From assembly GCA_015832175.1 (NCBI GenBank), contig WJXW01000005.1, positions 868,001 to 932,000 of the forward strand: a stretch of 64,000 bases of DNA, in the 5' to 3' direction. The translations under genes were made by a program, and so were the position numbers. Positions 42,405 to 53,608 of this stretch are shown here, piece after piece. Below the pieces are notes generated by a model, which ran no database searches, was not told the DNA's origin, and saw nothing but the letters and a program-made list of their open reading frames with translations. Within the stretch, counting starts at the first letter, position 1; every line of letters begins with the position of its first letter. This DNA is from Paraphaeosphaeria minitans (lineage: Eukaryota > Ascomycota > Dothideomycetes > Pleosporales > Didymosphaeriaceae).

Positions 42405-45079
42405 TCAGTGTTGCATGGGACTTCCAGTGGATAGCACTTGAAAGCCTTGTAATGCCGATCCTTCAAAATTGCTTCTGGATCTGATGTCTTCTGACGCGGT
42501 TGTTTTGTCTTTGATCAGTAGTAGACAGATCAAGTCACGCCAGTGTTTCTTGACTGTTCTGTCTCCAAATGCTGCTGGCATACAATACAAATCGGCGTCT
42601 CGTGCGAAGATATCCACGTCGGACTCAGGCGCGTCAAGGTTGAGGTTGTAGTGCTCGACGGAGGCAACCTTTTTTGTAGCAGATTTCTCTTTCGCGGCAG
42701 ATGTATATTCTGCAGGCGCCACTTGCCCTGGAGGTACATCGTCTCGAAGCCGCCAACCATATGGAACACGCCATGGCGGCTCAAGTTTGCGCAAAATGAT
42801 TCGGTGTAGATATCTGGGTTTTATTCGAAGCTGGCTTGATTTGATCAGACCAAAAGGGTTATCTGGGTCGTCAATGTCGACTCGGATTCCTATTACTTCG
42901 AAGAGCAGTTCTTTTTGTCTGTCTCGGCCATAATTTGTGACCTCTCCATAAGTTATGCCATGTGGAGTATCGATGGCTGCCCATGAGAACGAAGGAGCTC
43001 GTAACGTGTCGCGATGCGCAGGGTTTTCGAAGACACCGTCTCGATACAATTCGTTCACTTGCCACAAAAGTTGGCTTTCGAGGTGCTCTTTCCACATACC
43101 AGCAATATATTCGCACTGTGTTACCTCAGAGAAGCTTTGAGCAATGCCGGATAATGCGATCAACTTGTCGCGCGACACAGTGAGCATCGTACGCGAATAC
43201 ACTTCGACCATGCACTTCCACAGCTCATACGCTCCTAACTTGGGCATATGTTTGTCCGGGTCCGGGGAGCCCTTAAGTCGAAAATCCCTCAATCGGAGGC
43301 CGTGTCTACCGTCAAGGTCTTTGAGGCGGCCTTCGTCGATTATGTCACCGTATCGTACCTTGAGGGTGGTATACTTGTCTGGATAGCCCTCAACATCCTG
43401 GAAGCCGCCACACTCCCAAGCGATTTGATTGTGACAGAAATGAAGTACTCGTGGAGAGAGCAGTCGCTGAAAAGTCAGAGCATATCCTGAAAGACTTTCA
43501 AGGGGACTCACCTCTTGAAGGACCCAGCCACGACGGTTTACAGGTGCTTGATCTACAAGCTCTGACCAAAATGAAAGATCGATGATGTTACACCTTGTCA
43601 ACTCATCTCGCCCTATAGTTACTCCCTCGGGACCAAACGAATTTGTGCCGGTATAGTTCACATTGATTTCGTTTTCCCAGAGATATTCCGGGCGACGAGG
43701 GAGAAACAAACCTTGATCTCCATTTTTGCAGCGGTGGCAGAGATGTTTAGGTATGAGTGTTGATACACCTCACCCATTACGCGACTTTGCTCTCGCCAGT
43801 CTTGCTCCGATCTGTCTTCAAAGTCATCTTTAGAAAATAGAGCAGGCTGTAGGATACACAGCGAGTCGATCCAGATATACCGAACGTGTTCGAGACGAGA
43901 AGCGAAAAGCATTGCGTCACGAAATGACTACAATTAATGATAATCAGTCCTTGTCTATAGCAAATTGTCTCTTCATAACGGGGCTTCGCTTACCTTGGGC
44001 AGTTCACGCAATTCGATACCTTCTTCTCTAAACTTCCTTTCAGTCTTACCGGTCAACCTCAGTTGACCTTGCACGCTTTTCGATTTGCCCCAACAGTGAC
44101 TTAACGTCACGTAGCGCCCAGACGCTTCTGTGCCATCAATTAAAAGCACCTTTGTCTTCCGTAAATCTGAACGTTCTGACAAGACCTTGAGACCGCCGGT
44201 GTTTTTGAGTCCGAGCATTGCTTAGCTTCTCAAGGTCCAGTAAGCGCTTGGGAAACCTGTCGTGATGTCGTTAGCATGGGCTAAAGTGCGTCTGTCGACT
44301 ACTTTAATACAGGTTTCCGGGGCTTTAAGCTCTTTTTTTTGAATGACTGCAACACATACCAAGCCAGGTTTGCTTTTTGAGAGCATTTGCATATACTATC
44401 GCACTTCGCGATCCAATCATAAGCTCTCTTGAACACTTCGTCTGACGAGGTGTTTGTAGATTTTGGCGTACGCAAAATGCTGGTATCGTAATCTATTGGA
44501 ATTAGTTGACGCTACATCTGATGTCTGAAGCCAACAATGCCACTTACTTATTGGTTTTAGTAAAAAAGTTCGCGTGTAACGCTTCTCAATATCAAGATCG
44601 AGCTGGAAACCCTTGAACTTAGACTGCTTCTTGGTGAGTTTGAGAAGTTCGTTGGTAATCGCCCGCAACTCATTTTGGGGTAACTCTTCGATGCTGATGT
44701 TCTCTTTAAATACATCGGTGAACTTTCGCTTCAGCACTTCCAGACGGCGAGCTGAATCAGTTCCTTGCTCTTGAGTAGAGACGGTGGTCGCAGGACTGGC
44801 TGTTTCCTCTGCAGCAATTCTCTCATCGAGAAGATTGTGATGGTGAGCCTCAAGTCTGCGAATCGTGGCTTGAATGAAAATCGGCCGATCATCTAAGATG
44901 TCTGCTCCGTCTCGACGATAGAGCCCAGCCAATACGACACATACCATGCAGTCTGCTTTCCGAGATCGTCTTAGACTGGCAGTGCTCTTGTGATGCTCGA
45001 AAGCTAAGTCGTGGGTTCCGGTCCATATATCGCCTTTTCCTGCTCGAAGCATGCCAACGCATACATTGCAAAGCCTCAT
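42405..45079 (-). pseudogene. HET-domain protein (heterokaryon-incompatibility type), two homopolymer frame breaks
   Basis: Five exons: 45079-44548, 44492-44360, 44256-43994, 43927-43512 and 43466-42405, about 800 codons. The N-terminus has Cys pairs (LCNVC, CMVC) and a coiled region. HET hallmarks in order: the AWFPKRLLDLE entry, RYVTLSHCWG, YIWIDSLCILQ, YQHSYLNISATA, and RRGWVLQE joined to RLLSPRVLHF over a 45 nt intron. Two single-base frame shifts are needed, one at each of two A5 runs (T runs on the plus strand at 44202-44206 and 43723-43727), and in opposite senses. The two net out only if the region between is read in a second frame. Either the allele is inactive or these are assembly errors. 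HET proteins trigger cell death on non-self recognition. It is divergent from the Nudix gene. Confidence 0.8.
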
Positions 45080-45646
45080 CGTGTGCAGCTAAATAGACAA
45101 ACTCGGCAAGCTTTCGACCTGTGCACTGCTCACTCTGGCTCAACACAGTGTGTTTCTTCTTTGGATGTAACGTCGTAGATGATATGTCCAGTGGTCGCAA
45201 CCGTCATTTGTGGTATGAGATGAGTCCCGCGATTTTATATACAGAATGTAGGTAAACAATTCTAAGCGTATCTAGGCTTTATAGATCAGGTCTAAGCCAG
45301 ACGCTGTGTTGCACGCTCCGGTAGTGAGCTTGCCTTGGTAATGTCGATGTCGGTGGGAGAACGACATTTAAGAGAGCTTATTACCTTGACTTCAATGGGC
45401 TCTCTTTGTCGAGCGACTTGGTAGGGGCACCCCTGTCGCACTAGTCTCCAAGGAAAGTAGCGCTCAACCTTGCAATCCACCCCACCTCGTGTCCGCTGTC
45501 CATGCTGCGCCTCGTCCCAGCAATGACAAGATGCTGCGGCCTGGAATGCATCCATCCTTAAGCAGTCCAGATGACAGCTAGCTGTTCTCTACGGGCTGTC
45601 TATAAATCTTTCACAAAACTGTGGGGCCACCAATAAACCTTCCAAC
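45080..45646. promoter_or_regulatory. Divergent region, HET gene / Nudix gene
   Basis: 567 bp between start codons. TATAAAT at 45601-45607 lies 46 bp before the Nudix ATG. A minus-strand 87-codon ORF (45292-45555) sits inside but has no recognisable feature. Confidence 0.5.
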
Positions 45647-46528
45647 ATGTCCAAACGATTCTCGCTCTCAGACTGGAATCATATCCCGGTGGTAGTGGGA
45701 CTGGGCGTCGAAAATATTGACCTGGACGAAAAGAAACTCCTCGCATTCCCGGCCTTCAGTGGATGGCAGAAAACACTGAGGGAAAATTTGGAGCGACAAA
45801 AACGACCTGGACAAGTGTATTCTACAGACCCATGGCGATTGGAGAAAGTCATGATCCATCATGTCACTCTTTTCGGCAAGAATATTGGTTTTATGACCAT
45901 TGAAGCTTTTCTCCGCAAGGGCAATGGTCAGGCGTTGGAGGACAGATTGGACAGGGTTATTTTCCTACGAGGCGGCAACGTGGCTGTACTTATGATTCTA
46001 CGACCAAAGGATAACAGAAACGAACGACATGTGATCATGACGGACCAACCCAGGTTAGGAGCATGCAGCACAACCTTTCTCGAAATTCCAGCGGGTATGC
46101 TGGATGAGGAAACCCAAAACATCAAAGGCAAGGCTATCCAAGAGATAGAGGAAGAAACAAACCTACAGGTCCGCGCAGACGAGCTGATAAATCTCACCGA
46201 ATTGGCCTTGCGGCAGTCTGAGTCTGTGGAGGACTTGCAACAGGCGATATATATGAGTCCTGCTAATTTGGACGAATTCATTCCCTTGCTTCTGTGGGAG
46301 AAAGAGTTGGACCGCAAGGATATCATGAGTATGAGATCTAAACTTGGAGGCGAGCGCACGCAGGGCGAGTTGATCACTATTCGTGTAACTGAATACGATA
46401 CTCTGTGGAGAGAAGGTGCACGCGATGCGAAGACGTTGTCAGCATGGGCACTTTACGAAGGTCTCAACCGGACGGGCGTTATTGAAAAAGAGTTGCAGAG
46501 GATACGGTCTGTCAATTTTGACGAATAA
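45647..46528 (+). CDS. Nudix hydrolase, ADP-sugar diphosphatase-like
   Basis: Intronless, 293 aa. The Nudix box lies near residues 149-172: PAGMLDEETQNIKGKAIQEIEEETNL. It keeps the metal-binding E-x-x-E-E core, has one residue more than the basic 23-residue box, and carries Gln for the usual Arg and Asn for the final Gly. The same long GMLD spacing occurs in ADP-sugar diphosphatases of the plant NUDX14 type. Upstream, VIFLRGGNVAVLMIL matches the lead-in strand of that group. Expected reaction: ADP-sugar or ADP-ribose to AMP plus sugar phosphate. The Arg-to-Gln change may lower activity. It sits head-to-head with the HET gene. Confidence 0.85.
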   Translation: MSKRFSLSDWNHIPVVVGLGVENIDLDEKKLLAFPAFSGWQKTLRENLERQKRPGQVYSTDPWRLEKVMIHHVTLFGKNIGFMTIEAFLRKGNGQALEDRLDRVIFLRGGNVAVLMILRPKDNRNERHVIMTDQPRLGACSTTFLEIPAGMLDEETQNIKGKAIQEIEEETNLQVRADELINLTELALRQSESVEDLQQAIYMSPANLDEFIPLLLWEKELDRKDIMSMRSKLGGERTQGELITIRVTEYDTLWREGARDAKTLSAWALYEGLNRTGVIEKELQRIRSVNFDE

Positions 46529-47245
46529 TGACGCACGGATGTTGAAATCGAAGGGTTACGACGTTTCTGTCTTTCATCTTGATGCACCGATCTAGCCATC
46601 TAAGGAAATATCGCGTGCCTGCTACTCTACACAGTCGTTCACAGCTTTCACCAAAGGATAGGTAGAGCTATGTTGTGTCATGGTGTTGCCTTTACCGCAG
46701 TATACTTATGGAGGAGATCGTATATTGACCTTAACCGTATGAAATGCGAACTCCATCGCAAGCTTCCGACCATCCGACTGGAATCAGAGAACAGTTTTGA
46801 CAACACAGGGAGGGCTACAGACCGTCCCAACGATCACGTCGTGCCAATCCCGCGCTCATGACTCGTTGCCATTTGCCACTATCCGACCCGTATGTTCTTT
46901 CACCAGTGACAATAAGCTTAGTGGTAACGTCCTACGAGGTCTTGAACTGATCGTTACACAATCGCGCGTCGGACAGTAATACTACTCATCAGTCGCACAC
47001 CGTTTGAAGAGCGGCATCGATATCATTCGTTTGGATGATGTAAGAGAGTGAACACCTACATTGGACTTCGGAGGAAGTTTGGCTTTTCATGAACGAGCTG
47101 CCGGGCGATCCTGAAATGAGTGTCTTTCTTCACTTATCTACATTGACTTTGGGATTTTTTTGTGGCTCTTAAATGAATCGATTGCTCAAATTTTGGTTCG
47201 TTCAACATTATAGCCATCATGTCATCTATGTACGTCTATGTCCGT
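46529..47245. other. Convergent intergenic region
   Basis: 3' flanks of the Nudix and RNase T2 genes. No gene or repeat is seen. Confidence 0.6.
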
Positions 47246-48272
47246 CTAGTAAGGAAGGGTAGGAACTCTCACGGACCCGTTGGTTCGCTCAGGGTAGTGA
47301 ATAGCTCCCTCGCTCTTCGCGCAATTCGTGTAATAGGTGGCCGATGCATTTACAGAGACCGTGTTCATTTCTTGAGGTCGACCGTAGACCTGTGCGTTTT
47401 GTTAGCCCTATGTTTCGTTCTGTTGCACAACTTGCACTCACATATTCGTAGTACCACACTTCAGAAAGCACGGTGTATCCGTTATCCGTGCTATTCTTGC
47501 CTGCCTCCGTGGTGTTGTAGCGAGGGCCAGTGCAGCCAATGAAAGGCAGTCCACCGTGTTGCTTGACAAGAGGGTCACGAATTTCCTCGTACGAGTATGT
47601 TGTGCAGTTGGACGGCGTGATGTCAACCTCCTCTAACCAGTCGAAGGTAGGGAAGCGCTTGTAGTATCGGATGGCCGTCTCGAAGAAGTCGACAACTTCT
47701 TCGTGCTTACGGTACTGCGGACCGTAGCAAGGCACGTTGAAGGTCGAGTAGCAGGTGGCGTGCTTCGAGAATTCGTGACCCCAGAATCCAGGATTGTCCT
47801 GGTTTTGCGCAATCCAGTAGCTGTTCATGTAATCAAGCAGATCGTACTTGCCAAATGGCTCTAGGAAGGTTCCGATGTTTGAGCCATTATAAGCGGGGAC
47901 AGGGACACCATCGGGCTTTCCGGTAGTAGTGTTGGGCGATGGGATCGGATCGTACTGGCGAGTCAGATCACAGTACTGGGTGTATGAACCGTTACAGAAA
48001 TCCGGCCACAGACCATGGAGAGTCCAGGTGTCTTGCGGCAGAAGTTGACCGACACTCTCGCCACCCGTGTATGTGCTCCAGAATTGAGTAGAAAGCACAA
48101 GACCACCAAAGGTCTCAACACAGCAGGAATCTACGAGCAACGGATCCTGCGGCGGGCACGAGAGCAGTGGACTCTGGAGCTCGCAGGTGTGATTGTAAGG
48201 GCTCTGGTCAGGGTACAATTGCGCCGACGCAGTGCTGGCGAAGACAACCGCTACTGTGAAGGTGGGACGCAT
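47246..48272 (-). CDS. Secreted ribonuclease T2
   Basis: Two exons, 48272-47442 and 47389-47246, over a 52 nt intron (GTGAGT...GGCTAAC...CACAG), give 324 aa. The first 17 residues are a signal peptide (MRPTFTVAVVFASTASA). Both catalytic blocks are present: CAS I in WTLHGLWPDFC and CAS II in FWGHEFSKHATC, with the expected two His plus Glu and Lys. Many cysteines and N-glycosylation sequons fit a secreted enzyme. The last exon restores VYGRPQE...SATYYTNCAKSEG, the conserved C-terminal part, which reading through the intron would lose. It cleaves RNA through 2',3'-cyclic phosphates, outside the cell or in the vacuole. Confidence 0.95.
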
Positions 48273-49133
48273 TTTGGTCGCCGAGTCGAAGGCTTTGGCA
48301 GCGCAGTTGAAGAAGAATCCGAAGAGAACAGAGCCAAGTTCCCAGGACCCAAAATTCTAGCTACGGTTCTCGACTTATGAAGTAGACGCGCGTGAAGCTC
48401 CTTTCCGGATGAGGAAGGTCATCTTATAAGATTCTAATGGCAAGCCCATCGCGGCGAACAGCGATGGTACCTGCAGCGTACCAACACTAGGGACAGGCCA
48501 TGCACCTCGTGCTCGTTTCATTGGTTATGCGATTGATAAGAACTCGGAAAGGGAGGCGATAATTGACTACAGCTCTGAGGCAGAGGCGACTCATCGGTAA
48601 CAGCCAACAAAAGCCTCTTACGACGAGGAGCGACTGCCACAGACAGTTAGTGACACAAGCACCATGCAATATCTAGAGTGCATCATAGTGGACTTGGTGG
48701 TTTTCCAAGACCTGGACGCTGGAAATGCATCGTATGTGAGTTGGAGCGTGTTGGTGTTGCCCAATCAAAAGTGGGGAAAGAAGCACACAGCGGCGCTGTC
48801 CGGTGGTGTTTCCTCAGCTCCATCCTTCCAAGAACGTTGACATCATCGTGTGGGAACATCGTCACCAGCAGGCCCGGCGCATCTGAGTGTGCACACCACC
48901 ACTGGCTACAAACGTATATTATCCTGTGATTCTTGTGTCGGCAGAGGCATATTCTTTATATAAGTTACATACCTGGCCCCTTGCAAACGGCGTTGCGGGC
49001 GAACAGTCCCGCCGAAGGACCTTTGTGACGCCCATCTTCCGTCTGACTTGTCATATACATCACCATTCCGTCCCTTCGAGATGTATATCGCTCGAGAGTT
49101 TCCGCGTTGTTCAAAGCCTCCTATCGAAGAGCC
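48273..49133. other. Divergent intergenic region
   Basis: Promoters of RNase T2 (minus) and the NAPE-PLD-like gene (plus). ATATTCTTTATATAAG at about 48949-48963 is TATA-like, 170 bp before the plus-strand ATG. No gene is seen. Confidence 0.55.
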
Positions 49134-50282
49134 ATGTCGACCACTGTAACCCCGCTGCCGCCACGACGACCAGCGTCCTACCAGAACCCTCCACCTCACC
49201 ACGTTGGCTTTCCGCCAACATCCTTCCAAAACCCATGGCCTTCGTATTCGCGCACAACTATCAGCAAAATCATCACCACGCGGTTTAACACGCCCAAGAA
49301 CTTTGTCGCTGTGCCTAGCGACCGCGCTGGACTTGTCCAAGTTCGCAAGCCGGATTTCGGAACAGCAGCGGCCGGTCTGAAGGCAACATGGATTGGACAT
49401 GCAAGCTTCTTGATCGAGACAACAAAAGCGGAGGGTGCACAAAGAGGCGTGCGGATACTACTTGATCCCGTCTGGAGCGACCGTATGGGACCATACGGCG
49501 TAGTTGGGCCTGTTCGATTTACACCTCCGCCCTGTCCGCTCGAGAACCTCCCCGAGATCGATGCTGTATGCATCAGCCACGACCACTACGATCATCTCGA
49601 TTCGGATACACTGAAAAAGCTCAACGCGAGCCACGATGGAAATCTTCGGTTTTTCTGTGGCCTGGGCGTAAAGGCAGTGTTGACCGGCTTAGGTGTGGGC
49701 ATAAAAGCGGACCAAGTGACTGAACTCGATTGGTGGGACACAGTGCGCGTAGAGAAGGAGAGCATTGGCACTGTGGACTTGGTCAGCACACCTGCGCAAC
49801 ATCGCAGTGGGAGAACACCGTGGGGATTTGATGGAACCTTGTGGTGCAGCTGGATTTTGAAAGAGCCCTCTAAAGAGGGCAAGAGGCTCTTCTTTGCAGG
49901 CGATACGGGCTACTGTCATGTCACTTCGAACGATGAGCCATCGCATCACAACGCGCCGTACCCACCATGCCCGGCATTTGCAGAGATTGGGAAACTTTAC
50001 GGCCCCTTCGATTTAGCTCTCCTCCCTGTTGGCTGTTACCAACCCCGATCGCTCCTCTCTGGACAGCACTCTTCACCGGACGACTCTATTGCCATACATC
50101 AGGATGTGAGGAGCAAAAAGAGCATCGGAATGCACTATGGCACTATCAGAGGGGGCATTAGTATCAATTATGAACCGGTCACTGAGCCAGCGCAGCGATT
50201 CAAAAATGCTGCTGAGGCCGCAGGCCTGCGTTGGGGTGAAGATGTTGGCTTATGCGATGTTGGAGAGACGGTCACAGTCTGA
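49134..50282 (+). CDS. NAPE-hydrolysing phospholipase D-like metallo-beta-lactamase
   Basis: Intronless, 382 aa from the ATG in good context (GCCATGTCG); an open frame without ATG extends nine codons upstream. The metallo-beta-lactamase fold is shown by ATWIGHASFLIE, the zinc motif SHDHYDHLD, TPAQHRSGR, the FAGDTGYC strand with bridging Asp, and a final His in GMHYGTIRGG. The GHAS and TPAQH motifs are those of N-acyl-phosphatidylethanolamine phospholipase D (yeast relative Fmp30, mitochondrial inner membrane). The N-terminus is basic and proline-rich and could be a mitochondrial presequence. Expected role: release of N-acylethanolamines from membrane lipid. All metal ligands are present. Confidence 0.92.
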   Translation: MSTTVTPLPPRRPASYQNPPPHHVGFPPTSFQNPWPSYSRTTISKIITTRFNTPKNFVAVPSDRAGLVQVRKPDFGTAAAGLKATWIGHASFLIETTKAEGAQRGVRILLDPVWSDRMGPYGVVGPVRFTPPPCPLENLPEIDAVCISHDHYDHLDSDTLKKLNASHDGNLRFFCGLGVKAVLTGLGVGIKADQVTELDWWDTVRVEKESIGTVDLVSTPAQHRSGRTPWGFDGTLWCSWILKEPSKEGKRLFFAGDTGYCHVTSNDEPSHHNAPYPPCPAFAEIGKLYGPFDLALLPVGCYQPRSLLSGQHSSPDDSIAIHQDVRSKKSIGMHYGTIRGGISINYEPVTEPAQRFKNAAEAAGLRWGEDVGLCDVGETVTV

Positions 50283-50636
50283 AGTAGATTCAGGTTACTT
50301 CCAACCATGACAATCGCGTGTTACCCCATACCCCTAGATCGCCATCGCAATAGAAAGGCTATTCACATAATACTGCATGATTTGCGCCAGGCAACAAGAT
50401 TGCAAACTCGTGTCTCGTTCAGCTCCGTCGCAGCTCTAGGCCGCCGCGCCCTCAGCAACCCAATACGAGCAATTCATTGGATGCGCTCTCTCACGACTAC
50501 TCAGCTGGATTAGGCAGAAGGCGGGGGGTTCTTCAAGAAGTTCTCACGATGCCAGCTATAAAGGTTCCTTCCGATTCGATGCGCCCGAAAGCATGTTGCA
50601 TGTCAGAGTCTACTTTCAGCCCTCGTATCAGTATAT
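50283..50636. other. Intergenic region
   Basis: 354 bp between same-strand genes. It holds the promoter of the next ORF and no other feature that I can see. Confidence 0.55.
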
Positions 50637-51647
50637 ATGACCCCGCACATCGACCACGAACCTTGGAATCTCGTCCAACATCCTACAACCATGGCACCAG
50701 CTCCACCAAATGATTTTAGCGATGAGCAAAAGCCTGACGTCAGATCTGTCGAGCAACAGGTTGAAAAGTCCGAGGTCACCAAGCCGAACGAGGCGTCTTC
50801 CTCCGAGAGGAAGGAAGACACACCGCAGCTAAAGCGTAATGAAACCGCGGAATCGTGGTATACAGATAACATGGACTTCGTCCACCGTGGTGCACCTCGC
50901 ACTCTCGACCCATATGACGAGTTCGTTCCACCACATCGCCTACCGTGCCCTGCTCGGCGCGTCCCGCCGCCTCCTCCACGCTGGCCTACAACGGATCCAG
51001 CTGCACCTCTGCTGAATTCCTCCGTCCAGTTGCTCGAGCAGCTCCACTACGACGGCCTTGCTGATCTTCCCTATCCTGCCAAGTCAAGCATCTACCTCTC
51101 TACATTTCCCTTCACCGACAAAGATGTGAGGGAGTGGAGCTGGCTGTTGCAGTTGGGCATCGAAGGCAAATTTCTGTCCAAGCAAGGGGATCTGCGAGAT
51201 GAAGATGGCGACGATGAAGACGACTGGTTGTATCCAGGAGACCGTCGCGGCCGCATTGCGGTTCGCTCAATCCCGCACCGTGGTCGTCGCGACCGTTCTC
51301 CAATCTATCCATACGACAATGTGGCCGAGATTCCTTCTGTGTACCTCTCGCGCGCACTCGACGCTGCTGTTCTTTCCGAGTCGTCGGAAAAGAAGTTTAC
51401 ATTCGTCATTGTGGTGCGGAACCGTGGGCGGGTTGGTGGTGGTGTGAAGCTGCTCACGGCTGGGAGTCGCAAGGCTGCAGGTATTCTCATTTACTATGAA
51501 GCTCTAGTTGGTTACTCGGTGGTATTTGTAGGCGCGATGAAGGAAGGCGTTGAGAAGGGAACGAAGGCTTGCAAGTACAAGCGGGCTGAGCATGTGGAAG
51601 AGGCGGCTACGATGGCGGATGAGGGCGTTGTGGGTGTCATCTGCTAA
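50637..51647 (+). CDS. Uncharacterised protein (336 aa)
   Basis: Intronless. Starts at codon 1 (MTPHIDHEPW) or codon 19 (MAPAPPNDF) are both possible. Residues 1-120 are disordered, charged then proline-rich (RRVPPPPPRWP). The C-terminal part has an acidic run (DEDGDDEDDWLYPGD) and two folded-looking hydrophobic segments (FTFVIVVRNRGRVGGGVKLL and GILIYYEALVGYSVVFVGAM), too short and polar-flanked to be certain membrane helices. I recognise no family. Confidence 0.7.
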   Translation: MTPHIDHEPWNLVQHPTTMAPAPPNDFSDEQKPDVRSVEQQVEKSEVTKPNEASSSERKEDTPQLKRNETAESWYTDNMDFVHRGAPRTLDPYDEFVPPHRLPCPARRVPPPPPRWPTTDPAAPLLNSSVQLLEQLHYDGLADLPYPAKSSIYLSTFPFTDKDVREWSWLLQLGIEGKFLSKQGDLRDEDGDDEDDWLYPGDRRGRIAVRSIPHRGRRDRSPIYPYDNVAEIPSVYLSRALDAAVLSESSEKKFTFVIVVRNRGRVGGGVKLLTAGSRKAAGILIYYEALVGYSVVFVGAMKEGVEKGTKACKYKRAEHVEEAATMADEGVVGVIC

Positions 51648-53608
51648 AAGATATCTGATTCACGATTCATTCACGTATTTTACTTTGTAGGCAATGTAAG
51701 AAAACCCAGTAGTCTAGCTCTCTTACTCGTAGTTGTTGCATCTGCAACAATTTTTTTCAATCGCTCCACTGGTGTACGAATCTGGCAGCTCGCGCTTGAG
51801 GTTCGAGCGCTACGAGACTCATCGCAATGGCTCCGTTGGCCGGCCAAGATGATGGCGGTCTTTAGACGCTTTAGCCGAAGCAAACCACCCGACACATGCA
51901 TGGAAGTAAACGGCCAGTCACTGGCCTGAATGTTCGCATTGCGGCCAACTTTGTTGTCGCAGGGTCCGCGAACTACTTCACTAAAATTTACACCCTATGC
52001 CTGCCGAGAAGCTATATTCGTTTAAAAAGCGGCGTCTATTAGGCGGTATTTACACATTTTGGCACTCAACGAAGATTGATCTCGTTATCAAATTACCGAA
52101 TGGCATCCATCCTAGCGACGTGTCGTGTGGCACCCCTTCCATACGCCATGAGACATTGGCCAAGAACCCCTTAAATTATGCGGAGAGGATGATGATACAT
52201 CGGTCGGAGGCAGAGCAATTTGAACCTGCAGTTGCTCACAAACGCCCACAATCCTTGGACCTTCTGCTTCACAAACGTGGCGGCATTGGATGTCTCTCGA
52301 AGTGGCGAGTGTTGGTCAAGCTTCTTCGCCAGAAAAAATCATACGACCAGCAAATCTCCCGATTGAGAGATGGAATGGGACGCTTGCAAGTACTTTGCAC
52401 TAGGTCTATCTTAACAGAAAACATTTGCGATGCTAGTGGAGATTGGCATTCTCGGCATTTTATTAGATAAAGAGAAATCACTCCGAGAGCTCCCGGCCGT
52501 TCGTCTGAGCCGGACTGTACAGCCTTGCATTCAAAAGTTGGTCATGGTCGTCTACTTCACGGAAATTCGAAACGAAACACCTGGCCATTACTACATATCT
52601 GGATTTGATTCGAAGAGACCTTGTGACTTGAAGCTAACAATTAAGCTCGACGAAGTGTCCGAAAGGGGGGAAGTGTCCGAAAGGTTTCCAATGCAACAAA
52701 ATCCAGGCGCTGCCAACCTGTCGACCGAGAATGTCTGTACATTATTCCACGCCGAAAAGAAAACCGGGAATAATGTGAGACACAGCAGCGAGGCGACCCT
52801 TGAGTTTTCTGGTCGAGGAAGGATACATATCGCAAGACCGTGTTGACCACGCAAATTCGCTAAGAGCCTTGCTTCACGACGAAAGTGCGCCTGAAGAACG
52901 TCCACAACTCGATGAAATCGATTAATCGTTTGACATCGACTGAAAACCTTTCGAGCGGGCGAGTCGAATAGTTGTTGAACAGGAGCAGGAGCAGGGAAGC
53001 AGGGGATCTGAAGACTTTCGCACCTTATAGGTAATGGTGGAATGAGATGTTGGAAAGCTCCGAAATAATGGAAAGACGCTTATGGATCACGAGCATTGTG
53101 GATGGCCGCTGGCTGATCCAACCGACGATGATGTAGACTCTGTTGATGATGAAAGTACTAGACTGCAGTCTGATTACAGTCGCTACCGCAGTTCGGGAGA
53201 TACGTAGGACGATAGTGCTCGTACTTTCATCGTGATAACGTGCACGCTAATCGTGGACCTTGCGTAAAAAAATCGCTATTATTTTAATTAAGTAGTTTCC
53301 TCTGGAAACGCCTCTATAGTATTTGTTTAGTTCACGCTTACGCATAAAGTTGGTAAATTTTTTTATCTCTATTAGAACGTCAATAATAATCGGGAAACCA
53401 ATGAGCCCCCTGTAAATCACGCCCTCACCATCTCATGAATGATATATCGACGTACAAACGTATGCCCTGCCTATCAGAACAAGCTGAACTTGTGATGCTG
53501 CGTCGCGAATTTGGCCCCCGTACCAAGGAATCAGATCCGTCCAACGAGCATCCGTCCCGCAACTGTGGCCCCGTTCTCTATCTAACATTCACCCTACGTA
53601 CCTTCCAC
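51648..53608. other. Decayed coding-like region, A+T-rich
   Basis: Stretches with coding character appear in several frames on the plus strand but do not connect: 51997-52470, 52430-52846, a frame at about 52800-52925 reading LVEEGYISQDRVDHANSLRALLHDES up to a stop, and 53085-53206 reading DHEHCGWPLADPTDDD to a stop. A 12 bp repeat (GTGTCCGAAAGG) occurs twice near 52665-52685. Past 53260 the DNA becomes strongly A+T-rich. This may be a relic or a divergent multi-exon gene. Confidence 0.4.

Noticed and set aside
43994..44256. An extra 58 nt intron in HET exon 3 as the cause of the first frame change
   Set aside because: A weak GTCTTG donor and CACAG acceptor would restore frame, but they would delete the typical strand just before RYVTLSHCWG, and the second break has no such option; a homopolymer indel explains both.
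45292..45555. 87-codon minus-strand ORF between the HET and Nudix genes
   Set aside because: It has no motif and would occupy the shared promoter region; it may be a chance ORF or relic.
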